In this document: piece by piece, positions 36,982 to 44,855 of the stretch | Layout: each line of letters starts with the position of its first letter | Numbering within the stretch: position 1 is the first letter of the stretch | Source: Terrisporobacter glycolicus ATCC 14880 = DSM 1288 | Lineage (GTDB): Bacteria; Bacillota; Clostridia; Peptostreptococcales; Peptostreptococcaceae | Direction of reading: 5' to 3' | NCBI RefSeq assembly: GCF_036812735.1 | Contig: NZ_CP117523.1 | Location: 1,736,001 to 1,800,000, forward strand | DNA length: 64,000 bases | Notes under the pieces: generated by a model | What the model was told of the DNA's origin: nothing | The model's database searches: none | The model's input: the letters and a program-made list of their open reading frames with translations, nothing else | Made by a program: the position numbers and the translations under genes

Positions 36982-37374
36982 ATGCTATTATTGATTATAG
37001 TTTTTATTGGATCTTTAATATTGGCTTCAGGACTGTATCTTCTTATAAAAAACTGTAAGGGTGGAAGATACATCAAAGGATATGGATTACTTACTTATGC
37101 AGGAGTTGCAATTGTGATGCTTGGAGTGATTTTATTAATGGAACCTGTATTTACAAGCTTACCTGGGAATTTTCCTATAACATTACCATTAGTTATTGCT
37201 ACATTAATTTGTATAATAGCAAGCAAATTATTACTAGAGCCAACTTTTTTAAAAAACAAAGTAAAAAGGGGCGTATTTATAAACAAATGTACTCAGTGTA
37301 ATAAGAACTTTTCATTCTATGACAGATTAAAAGTTTTTATTACACTGAGTACATTTGAAATGTTCATATTGTAA
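36982..37374 (+). CDS. membrane protein running into the first knuckle of a split zinc finger
   Basis: The 130-residue frame has three to four membrane helices (residues 1-19, 35-52 and 66-84), then a CTQCNKNFSFYDRLKV zinc knuckle like TIGR04104, and ends early. Its second knuckle appears in the next frame at 37355, so a +1 shift between 37349 and 37374 would restore a full protein. Either this is a decayed gene or two originally separate genes were joined. AAGGGG precedes ATG. Confidence 0.5.
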   Translation: MLLLIIVFIGSLILASGLYLLIKNCKGGRYIKGYGLLTYAGVAIVMLGVILLMEPVFTSLPGNFPITLPLVIATLICIIASKLLLEPTFLKNKVKRGVFINKCTQCNKNFSFYDRLKVFITLSTFEMFIL

Positions 37375-37579
37375 TGCAATTTATGAGCCTAAACACAATG
37401 TAGATAGAGGAATATATTTTGGCATTATTTTAATTGCAAATATAATTCTATTTAATCATATTATTATTTTAAATAATTTTATGCTACAAATTAAGTTGCA
37501 AATACTAATAATACTGATAACTTATCCTTTGTTTGATTTGATACCAAATAGATGGCAAAGATATGAAAAGATTAGTTAA
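37355..37579 (+). CDS. second half of the split TIGR04104-like zinc finger membrane protein
   Basis: This 74-residue frame from TTG has the second knuckle CSYCN followed by two hydrophobic helices, completing a TIGR04104-like protein started in the frame of 36982. It has no independent ribosome site, so separate translation is unlikely. Expression is doubtful unless frameshifting occurs. Confidence 0.45.
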   Translation: MKCSYCNAIYEPKHNVDRGIYFGIILIANIILFNHIIILNNFMLQIKLQILIILITYPLFDLIPNRWQRYEKIS

Positions 37580-37626
37580 AATTTTAAGCGCATATTGCCA
37601 TAAAATTAATATAAATATGAATTTGA

Positions 37627-37658
37627 AGTAGGAGCAGATGTTCCTGCTTTTTGTTTTT
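37627..37658 (+). terminator. rho-independent terminator
   Basis: Stem AGTAGGAGCA/TGTTCCTGCT with one G-T pair and a T-rich end. Confidence 0.75.
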
Positions 37659-37805
37659 AAGTGTATTATATTTGTTATTTCATAACAGACAATAATCTAA
37701 CGATTCAGTAAGGAATATAATGTGTAGGAAAGTTTGTGATATTATTGTGTTGATGAATACATATAAAAAATTAAGAATTTAGTTAATCATAAGGAGTTGA
37801 ATAAT

Positions 37806-38156
37806 TTGAAGAAGAAAATGAAATATAAAGTAGTAATTCCAGTAGTTATTGTAGCAGGGTTACTATCTTACATATTTTTAACACCAATAGGAGCTTTGAG
37901 ATTTGCAGTATTTAGACAAGCATTTACGTCATATGAAACGACTTTAAAAGGAAGACAAAATTTACTTTTATTATCAATAACTTTAAAGGTAGATTATAAG
38001 AGTTGTAGACGACCACCAGAAGCTGTAATAGAAGGAGATCAAACAGTATATGATTTGATAGACTATCCATTTGAACCACTTACACAGATGCCGTGGGATA
38101 GTTGGGTTATTACTAAGCATGGTATATTTTACTGGGGTGACTATTTTTCAGTATAA
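37806..38156 (+). CDS. hypothetical exported or membrane-anchored protein
   Basis: A 116-residue protein. TTG 37806 is chosen, 9 bases after AAGGAG; a TTG at 37797 abuts that site. One N-terminal helix (KVVIPVVIVAGLLSYIF) is followed by an extracytoplasmic part with no recognised motif. Its end (WVITKHGIFYWGDYF) is aromatic-rich. Function unknown. Confidence 0.55.
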   Translation: MKKKMKYKVVIPVVIVAGLLSYIFLTPIGALRFAVFRQAFTSYETTLKGRQNLLLLSITLKVDYKSCRRPPEAVIEGDQTVYDLIDYPFEPLTQMPWDSWVITKHGIFYWGDYFSV

Positions 38157-38226
38157 TAAATGATAGTAAAATCTATAATTTAAATCAGTAATCATATTAA
38201 AAATATAGTTGTAGAAAGGATGAATA

Positions 38227-38361
38227 ATTATAGACACTTTAAACGTATTTATTTCTATTGCTCTAATAATTGGAATTTTTATAATTATTATTGTATCATT
38301 TTATATTATAATAAAGGAATTTCTACATATGTATAAAGAATTAAAGGATAGATATAAATAA
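38227..38361 (+). CDS. small membrane protein, 44 aa, apparent ATT start
   Basis: The frame encodes one long hydrophobic helix and a charged tail ending KEFLHMYKELKDRYK. AGGA lies 6 bases before an ATT codon at 38227, and no ATG, GTG or TTG stands at that point. Either ATT is used, as in infC, or the start has mutated. The overlapping ATG frame at 38220 gives an unnatural sequence. Function unknown. Confidence 0.4.
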   Translation: MIDTLNVFISIALIIGIFIIIIVSFYIIIKEFLHMYKELKDRYK

Positions 38362-38465
38362 AAATCAATTAAAAACAGTTGACTTAGAGTTAACTCCAAG
38401 TGCTAGGATATAAATATGAAGTAAGAAAAATTTACTAAAAACATGTTTATAAAAAGGAGTGTACT

Positions 38466-39584
38466 ATGAGTAAAAAACTAGGATTTGGATATATGAGATT
38501 ACCAGTAACAAATAGCGAGGATCCAACAACTGTAAACTACGAAGAAGTAAATAAAATGGTAGATACATTTTTAGAGAGGGGATTTACTTACTTCGATACA
38601 GCATATATGTATCACAATTTTATAAGTGAAACAGTTATAAGAGAAACATTAGTAAAACGTCATCCTAGAGAAAGTTTTACACTAGCTACGAAAATGCCAA
38701 CAATGTTTCTAAAAAAACAAGAAGATTTAGAAAGAATATTTAATGAACAATTAGAAAAATGTGGAGTAGACTATTTTGATTATTATCTAATACATAATTT
38801 AGGAGTTTCACATTATGAAATAGCCAAGAAATTTAAGGTATTTGAATTTGTTCAAAAGAAAAAAGAAGAAGGTAAAATAAAAAGTGCAGGATTTTCATTC
38901 CACGATAAAGCAGACTTATTGGAAGAAATATTAATAGCTCATCCAGAAGTAGATTTTGTTCAATTACAATTAAACTATATAGATTGGGACAATGAAAGTA
39001 TACAATCTAGAAAATGTTACGAGATAGCCACAAATCACAATAAACCAGTAATTGTTATGGAACCAGTAAAAGGTGGAACATTGGCAAAAGTACCAGAGCC
39101 AGTAGAAAAACTATTTAAAGATTATCGTGAAGATATGTCTGTATCATCTTGGGCAATAAGATTTGCAGCAAGTCACGAAAATGTAATGATGGTACTAAGT
39201 GGCATGTCATCTATGGAGCAATTACTAGACAATACATCATATATGAAAAGTTTCCAACCATTAGATAAGGAAGAGTTAAATATTATAAATAAAGCAATAG
39301 AAATTATAAATAGATCAATAGATATATCTTGTACGTCATGTCAATATTGCGTAGAAGGATGTCCTAAAAACATCCCAATACCAAATTACTTTGCTCTTTA
39401 TAATGCAGAAAAACAATCTGACAATAAAGGTTTCTCTACCCAAGGAATGTACTATGGAAACTACACAAAAACTTATGGTAAGGCATCTGATTGTATAGAA
39501 TGTAAAAAATGTGAAAGTAGCTGTCCTCAACATATTGATATAACGAATGCATTAAAAAAAGTTGCAAAAACTTTTGAAAAATAG
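38466..39584 (+). CDS. aldo/keto reductase with C-terminal 4Fe-4S domain
   Basis: A 372-residue oxidoreductase: the N-terminal (beta/alpha)8 barrel carries the AKR residues Asp and Tyr in FDTAYMYHN, Lys in LATKMP and His in YLIHNLG. The C-terminus has [12 protein letters not shown] and [12 protein letters not shown], two 4Fe-4S motifs. This fused type is common in clostridia and probably uses ferredoxin-like electrons rather than only NADPH. Substrate unknown. AAGGAG precedes ATG. Confidence 0.92.
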   Translation: MSKKLGFGYMRLPVTNSEDPTTVNYEEVNKMVDTFLERGFTYFDTAYMYHNFISETVIRETLVKRHPRESFTLATKMPTMFLKKQEDLERIFNEQLEKCGVDYFDYYLIHNLGVSHYEIAKKFKVFEFVQKKKEEGKIKSAGFSFHDKADLLEEILIAHPEVDFVQLQLNYIDWDNESIQSRKCYEIATNHNKPVIVMEPVKGGTLAKVPEPVEKLFKDYREDMSVSSWAIRFAASHENVMMVLSGMSSMEQLLDNTSYMKSFQPLDKEELNIINKAIEIINRSIDISCTSCQYCVEGCPKNIPIPNYFALYNAEKQSDNKGFSTQGMYYGNYTKTYGKASDCIECKKCESSCPQHIDITNALKKVAKTFEK

Positions 39585-39589
39585 CAACA

Positions 39590-39622
39590 AAAGGCATCTT
39601 AAATAATATTTAAGGTGTCTTT
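39590..39622 (+). terminator. rho-independent terminator
   Basis: Stem AAAGGCATCTTA with a G-T complement ends in TTTTTT after CA. Confidence 0.75.
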
Positions 39623-39684
39623 CATTTTTTGGAAAAGATATATTTGAAGTATGCATAAATTTAATATTATAATAATAGAATTTA

Positions 39685-39767
39685 TTGACAATATCGATAC
39701 TCGATGTTAAACTTTAATTAAATATACAAATCAAAGACTTTTTTAAATATAATTATCGATACTCGAT
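39685..39767 (+). promoter_or_regulatory. PadR operon promoter with two palindromic operators
   Basis: TTGACA at 39685 and TAAACT at 39708 enclose a 17-base spacer that contains ATCGATACTCGAT. A second copy, TATCGATACTCGATA, is at 39754-39768. Both are palindromes with a TAC centre, 62 bases apart. They likely bind the PadR regulator encoded downstream, giving autorepression. The binding protein is inferred. Confidence 0.75.
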
Positions 39768-39881
39768 ATTAATATGATTAATTTTAAGGTACAGCATTAA
39801 TTATATTAGCAGTGATTTTTTATTTAGTAAAAATTATTAAAATAATTATAAATTAAAATTGAATAACTGGGAGGTTTTAAA

Positions 39882-40208
39882 ATGGCTAGAAAGCAACTTC
39901 AGACACTATCAGAACCCATGTATTATATATTACTAGCCTTAACAAATGAATGTTGTGGTGTAGACATTATGAAAAAAGTCGAGCACATATCTGGAGGTAG
40001 AATATCAGTAGGACCCGGAACTTTATACGCCCTACTTGGCAAGTTTGAAAGTTCTGGTCTAATAAGGGAAACAGCAGTAGATGGAAGAAAGAGAAGTTAT
40101 ATAATAACCAAGGAAGGATATGAAGCTTTGAATAAAGAATACATGCGACTTAAATCCATGGTAGATGAAGGGGCAAAGTATATGGGAGGAAATCATGAGA
40201 ATAAGTAA
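39882..40208 (+). CDS. PadR family transcriptional regulator
   Basis: A 108-residue winged-helix repressor of the small PadR type. The DNA-binding part includes VGPGTLYALLGKFESSGLI and ends with the helix YMRLKSMVDEG for dimerisation. Its last bases overlap the DUF2812 start, as in many PadR-DUF2812 operons, which often respond to membrane stress or antibiotics. It likely binds the two TATCGA palindromes upstream. GGGAGG precedes ATG. Confidence 0.92.
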   Translation: MARKQLQTLSEPMYYILLALTNECCGVDIMKKVEHISGGRISVGPGTLYALLGKFESSGLIRETAVDGRKRSYIITKEGYEALNKEYMRLKSMVDEGAKYMGGNHENK

Positions 40209-41505
40209 AAATATGCTTGTTGAATTTTTGTTTTTTAGAGAACATGAGTGTAAAGCTGTAGAAGAATATTTAGAAGAAAAAGCATTAGAAGGGTGGATGT
40301 TATCTCACAAAAGTTGTGGACTTTTTATCTTTAAAAAATCACCACCAGTTAAGTGTAAATTTGTAGTTGATAACTTTGCTGATAATATTAAAACTGGTTC
40401 TATACATGAATATTTAGAGTATTGTGAAGCAGGGGGATGGACATATTTATGTTCAAGTTATGGCAAATACCTTGTATTTTATACCAAAGATGAAAACATA
40501 ACACCTATACATACTGATGAAGAAATGATAATAAAGAAAGTGCGTAAATCCATATTGATAAATATGATTTTTTATATTTTTATGTCTATAATATGGGTAT
40601 ATATTAGTTTATTTAAAACAGGTTATGGGTTTTTCACTGAAATATCAGACAATAATAGTTTATTTGTAATGATGGCTATTTTATTAGCAATATTTTTTTT
40701 TATATTCCAAACAATAAGAGATGGAATATGGTATTTTAAATCTAAAAAAGCCTTAAAGATGGGTGAAGATATAAATTATATTTCATGTAAATCATTTAAA
40801 ATACAAAGTGCTTATGCAAAAGTTTTTCTAAGTATAGGTATCCTTATGATTTTAAGCTTAATAGGTGATGAGACAAATAATATAGCTTATGTATATATTT
40901 CTATTGTCACATTTTTACTTATCATTTTTATTATTAAATTTATAAACATAACATTATCAAAGTATAAAAAAGTAAGCAAAATATTAGGTACTATCATTTT
41001 TGTAGTTGGCGTATTTTTGTCTGCAAATATTTTTCTCACTGGAAAAGATATGGTAAATTATGTGGTAGATCCCAATCATCCAGTAATTATGAGTATAAAT
41101 GATTTTGAAAATATTAAAATAAAAAATACTAATTTATATTATGCAAGATCAGAATCTTTCCTTGCTAGTAATTATAAATATTATTATGATAAATTTAATA
41201 ATGTTGAATATTATGACTATCTTTCTGACCATAGTAAAGAATATTTTGATTATGAAATATGTAAAAGTAAATATGAATGGGTATTAGACAAGATTTTCAA
41301 TTCTTATTTAAAGCTTTATAAGTATCATGATTATGTTGAAGTAAAAGATAAGGACTGGGGTGCTATAAAAGTTTATAAAAACAATAAAGAAAAGAATGGG
41401 TATCTACTTAGATATAAAGACCGAGTTATTTCCGTTTCAGGAAGTATAGATTTTACTAAAGAAAATAAAAAATTTATTAAAGATAAGTGCCTTGCATGGC
41501 AGTAA
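40195..41505 (+). CDS. DUF2812 domain membrane protein
   Basis: This 436-residue protein starts at ATG 40195 (GGGAGG upstream), inside the end of the PadR gene. The N-terminal cytoplasmic DUF2812 part (FFREHECKAVEEYLEEKALEGWM) is followed by about five membrane helices and an extracellular C-terminal part. It is the usual PadR partner; function unknown, perhaps sensing a membrane signal. Confidence 0.85.
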   Translation: MRISKNMLVEFLFFREHECKAVEEYLEEKALEGWMLSHKSCGLFIFKKSPPVKCKFVVDNFADNIKTGSIHEYLEYCEAGGWTYLCSSYGKYLVFYTKDENITPIHTDEEMIIKKVRKSILINMIFYIFMSIIWVYISLFKTGYGFFTEISDNNSLFVMMAILLAIFFFIFQTIRDGIWYFKSKKALKMGEDINYISCKSFKIQSAYAKVFLSIGILMILSLIGDETNNIAYVYISIVTFLLIIFIIKFINITLSKYKKVSKILGTIIFVVGVFLSANIFLTGKDMVNYVVDPNHPVIMSINDFENIKIKNTNLYYARSESFLASNYKYYYDKFNNVEYYDYLSDHSKEYFDYEICKSKYEWVLDKIFNSYLKLYKYHDYVEVKDKDWGAIKVYKNNKEKNGYLLRYKDRVISVSGSIDFTKENKKFIKDKCLAWQ

Positions 41506-41563
41506 AGCAAATAAGTTACAAGAAAATATATGTTTTAATTATATATAATAAAAAAATAATATA

Positions 41564-41592
41564 TTGACAATATAAAAAAACACAATTACAAT
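41564..41592 (+). promoter_or_regulatory. promoter of the T-box leader
   Basis: TTGACA at 41564 and TACAAT at 41587 have a 17-base spacer, about 40 bases before the Stem I start. Confidence 0.75.
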
Positions 41593-41627
41593 AATAATTA
41601 ACAAATAGAGATAAATTAAATTCGATG

Positions 41628-41880
41628 AAAAAGAAAGTAGATATAATTCATGTTTCAGCGAGCTGGGGTTGGTGGAAGCCTGGCAACAATGTTTGTATTG
41701 AAGAGAGCTTTGGAGAAGAATATCTGAATTAATAGTAGGATATTAGGTACATCCCGCCTTAAGGGATTAGAGTGGATAAGTTTTATTCGCAGCAAATTTT
41801 GAGTGTAGCGAATTTTATCAATTAGAGTGGTAACGCGGAATATTTCGTCTCTTGGTTTTATAACCAAGGGACTTTTTTAA
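41628..41880 (+). promoter_or_regulatory. T-box leader controlling the racemase-permease operon
   Basis: A canonical T-box: an AGTAG motif at 41636, a distal GCTGGGGTTGGTGGAAGCC region, a specifier stretch TTGAAGAGAGCTTTGGAG near 41698, the T-box AGAGTGGTAACGCGG at 41824-41838, and a terminator hairpin at 41847-41878. Aligned with the usual GAA-codon spacing the specifier would be GAG (Glu). AGA (Arg) or AGC (Ser) cannot be excluded. UGGU should pair with a tRNA ACCA end. An uncharged tRNA should favour readthrough. Confidence 0.85.
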
Positions 41881-41984
41881 TTGTGTAAAAAGTATTTTGC
41901 AAAAACACATAACTTAGAATAAACAAATTTGTCAGTTTGCATTTGTCAAAAACTGAAAATTTATAAAATTCTGAAATGCTAATT

Positions 41985-42057
41985 GAGAACTTATCAATAA
42001 GAGTGGTAACACGGAATATTTCGTCTCTTGGTTTTTAAAGCCAGGAGACTTTTTTTG
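41985..42057 (+). promoter_or_regulatory. second T-box element without Stem I
   Basis: This repeats about 45 bases of the first leader: AATAAGAGTGGTAACACGG at 41997-42014, then a terminator hairpin at 42023-42056 closely like the first. No AGTA motif, GGTGGAAGCC loop or specifier lies in the 110 bases before it, so it keeps only the antiterminator half. It must lie within the transcript of the racemase gene. Confidence 0.8.
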
Positions 42058-42110
42058 TAGGAAATTATATCTTCAAAGTAAATGAATCTATCAAAAAGGG
42101 GGAAAAGATT

Positions 42111-43235
42111 ATGGATACTAAACAACAATATCCAATTTTAGAAATAAATCTTAATAAAATAGCAGATAACACAAAATACTTGGTAGATTTATGTAATGAA
42201 AATAACATAAGTATTGCAGGAGTTATCAAAGGGGTAAATGCACAGCAAGAAGTAGTAGATGTGTTAGCAGATGGAGGATGTAAATATTTAGCAAGCTCTA
42301 GAATAGAACAATTAATTGGGTTAAAAGAAAAAAACATTGAAAAAGAAACTATGCTAATAAGAATGCCTATGAAACATGAAGTTAAAGAAGTAGTTAAACA
42401 TATTGATATATCTTTAAATTCAGAAATCAAAACAATAAACTTGCTAGAAAAAGAGTGCAAGAAGCAAAAGAAAGAACATAAGATAATTCTTATGATGGAT
42501 CTAGGTGATTTGAGAGAAGGATTTTTTGATAAAGATGAACTTATTGATACTACTTTATACATTGAAAATAATTTAGAATATGTAAAGTTATATGGAATAG
42601 GCACAAATTTAAGTTGCTATGGATCAATTAAACCATCATATGAGAATTTAAGTTATTTATGTGAAATAGCAGAGGAAGTTGAAAATAAAATTGGTAGAAA
42701 GTTAGACATAGTATCAGGGGGATCAACTACATCACTACCATTATTATTTGATAAGAAAATGCCATCTAAAATAAATAATCTACGAATAGGAGAAGCCTTA
42801 ATTATAGGCAGAGATTTAATAGATTATTGGGGCTACGACTTAGATAAAATGCACAAAGACACTATGATTTTAAAAGCTGAAATAATAGAAATAAAAGAAA
42901 AGCCAACTTATCCAATTGGAGAAATGTTCTTAGATGCTTTTGGAAATAAACCTGAATATGAAGACAAAGGCATAAGAAAAAGAGCAATATTAGCCGTTGG
43001 AAAACAAGACTTTGTCAATGATAGAGACTTAGTTCCTTTGGAAGATGGGATAGAAATAGCAGGAAGCAGTAGTGATCATCTTATAGTAGATATACAAAAC
43101 TCTAAGGTGGACTATCAAATAGGGGATATTATCAGCTTTGGAATGTTTTATTCAAATGCACTTTATTTAACATCATCAAAATACGTAAATAAACAATACA
43201 TTCAATTGGAAGAATTGGAAAAGGAATACGCATAG
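42111..43235 (+). CDS. PLP-dependent amino-acid racemase, ornithine racemase/alanine racemase family
   Basis: A 374-residue fold-III PLP enzyme. Lys40 in AGVIKGVNA is the PLP-binding lysine; later elements are DLGDLREGFF, YGIGTNLSCYG and VSGGSTTSL, of the Orr/YhfX subgroup. Family members interconvert L- and D-ornithine or related amino acids. The substrate is undecided; the T-box points to an amino acid whose tRNA controls it. A permease follows by 75 bases. GGGGGAA precedes ATG. Confidence 0.85.
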   Translation: MDTKQQYPILEINLNKIADNTKYLVDLCNENNISIAGVIKGVNAQQEVVDVLADGGCKYLASSRIEQLIGLKEKNIEKETMLIRMPMKHEVKEVVKHIDISLNSEIKTINLLEKECKKQKKEHKIILMMDLGDLREGFFDKDELIDTTLYIENNLEYVKLYGIGTNLSCYGSIKPSYENLSYLCEIAEEVENKIGRKLDIVSGGSTTSLPLLFDKKMPSKINNLRIGEALIIGRDLIDYWGYDLDKMHKDTMILKAEIIEIKEKPTYPIGEMFLDAFGNKPEYEDKGIRKRAILAVGKQDFVNDRDLVPLEDGIEIAGSSSDHLIVDIQNSKVDYQIGDIISFGMFYSNALYLTSSKYVNKQYIQLEELEKEYA

Positions 43236-43310
43236 AAATTATAAAAAATTATTGGAATAATTGAAATTATTTTAAAATTACAAAAAAGACAATTATATGG
43301 AGGAATTATT

Positions 43311-44690
43311 ATGAATACAGAACAGAATTACACGTTAGAACAGTCGAGCAGCATCTTAAGATTTTTAAAGTTTTTTATACCGTCATTATTAGGATTATTT
43401 TTATTTATCATACCATTACCTTTTGGAGAAATATTTAATGTGGCAGATGTATCACCAGTAAATATAGGTGTTGGATTTATTTCAGAATTATTAAAACTTG
43501 CCATAGGCGATTATATACCAACTATATGTTTAGTGATAATTGTTGGATCAGCAGTTTTATCACTTGCAGCAAAGTTTATAAATATAAAAAATGAATTTTT
43601 CAAAAACATATTAGATGTACCACCATTTTGGTTATTCTTCAGAATAGTTGGAGCAGTATTCATGGTTATGATATACACAAATGTGGGACCGGAATTTATA
43701 ATTTCTGAAGATACGGGTCATGTAATCTTAGGAATTATGCCAAGTTTAATAGCATTATTTTTAATAGCAGGATTTTTGCTTCCTTTAGTATTAGACTTTG
43801 GTTTAATGGATTTCTTCGGAACAATGATATCTAAATTTATGAGAACTTTATTCTTAGTTCCAGGAAGAGCTTCAGTAGATACTTTATCTTCATGGCTTGG
43901 AGATGCAACTTTAGGAATAATGATAACAAATACTCAGTATAAGCAAGGTTTCTATAACAAAAAAGAAAGTTGTATAATAGCAGTTTGTTTCTCGCTAGTT
44001 TCACTACCTTTCTCAACAGTTATAGCAGATCAATTAGGACTTATGGGTAAATTTGTACCATTTTATTTAACAGTTTGTGCAGCTTCACTTGTTTGTGCAC
44101 TGATACTTCCAAGAATTTATCCTTTATGTAAAATAAAAAATGAAACTTACAACGATATTCCTTACGAAGTAGAAGAAATTAGTGAAGACGGTGGATTATT
44201 CAAACAAGGTTTAAACAATGCAATGAATAGAGCTGCAAAAGCACCAACTTTAAGTGAAATAATAGTAAATGGATTTAAGAATATAGTAGATATATATATA
44301 AGTTTAATACCACTAGTTTTAGCTTGGGGAACAATATCTTTAGCATTGGCTGAGTTTACTCCAATATTTACATGGATTTCATACCCAGTTATATTAATAT
44401 TAGAATTATTTAAAATACCTAACGCAGCCGAGGCAGCACCAGCAGTACTTGTTGGATTTACAGATATGTTTATACCATCAGTAATGGTAAGTGGAGATGG
44501 GTTTGCAGAAATAACTAAATTTATAATAGGAGCATTATCTATTTCTCAATTAGTTTATATGACTGAAACAGGTGCAGTAATACTAAAATCAGAAATACCA
44601 CTTAAATTGAAAGATTTAATGGTTTTATTCTTAATAAGAACAGTAATTTCCCTTTTAGTTATTACACCTATTGCACATATGTTATTTTAG
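43311..44690 (+). CDS. YjiH family membrane protein, nucleoside-recognition/Gate-like permease
   Basis: This 459-residue protein has about 11 helices and the YjiH pattern: IPLPFGEIFN, RTLFLVPGRASVDTLSSWLG and a C-terminal nucleoside-recognition-like domain including IPNAAEAAPAVLVGFTDMFIP. It may export or import an amino acid made by the racemase. It lies in the T-box operon. ATATGGAGG precedes ATG. Confidence 0.82.
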   Translation: MNTEQNYTLEQSSSILRFLKFFIPSLLGLFLFIIPLPFGEIFNVADVSPVNIGVGFISELLKLAIGDYIPTICLVIIVGSAVLSLAAKFINIKNEFFKNILDVPPFWLFFRIVGAVFMVMIYTNVGPEFIISEDTGHVILGIMPSLIALFLIAGFLLPLVLDFGLMDFFGTMISKFMRTLFLVPGRASVDTLSSWLGDATLGIMITNTQYKQGFYNKKESCIIAVCFSLVSLPFSTVIADQLGLMGKFVPFYLTVCAASLVCALILPRIYPLCKIKNETYNDIPYEVEEISEDGGLFKQGLNNAMNRAAKAPTLSEIIVNGFKNIVDIYISLIPLVLAWGTISLALAEFTPIFTWISYPVILILELFKIPNAAEAAPAVLVGFTDMFIPSVMVSGDGFAEITKFIIGALSISQLVYMTETGAVILKSEIPLKLKDLMVLFLIRTVISLLVITPIAHMLF

Positions 44691-44713
44691 ATAAAATATA
44701 ATAATTTATAAAA

Positions 44714-44744
44714 ATGAGGGGCAGTGAAAACTGTCCCTCTTATA
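44714..44744 (+). terminator. terminator-like hairpin after YjiH
   Basis: Stem GAGGGGCAGT/ACTGTCCCTCT has loop GAAA, but only a weak T run follows. Confidence 0.6.
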
Positions 44745-44855
44745 ATTAAAAAAAATTATATGTAAAATTAAGGATTATTAATATAAATATTTACAAATAT
44801 TATTAAATTGGTAAAATTATAATATGAAAGAATTTAGTAATTGAAGGGGAATGTA

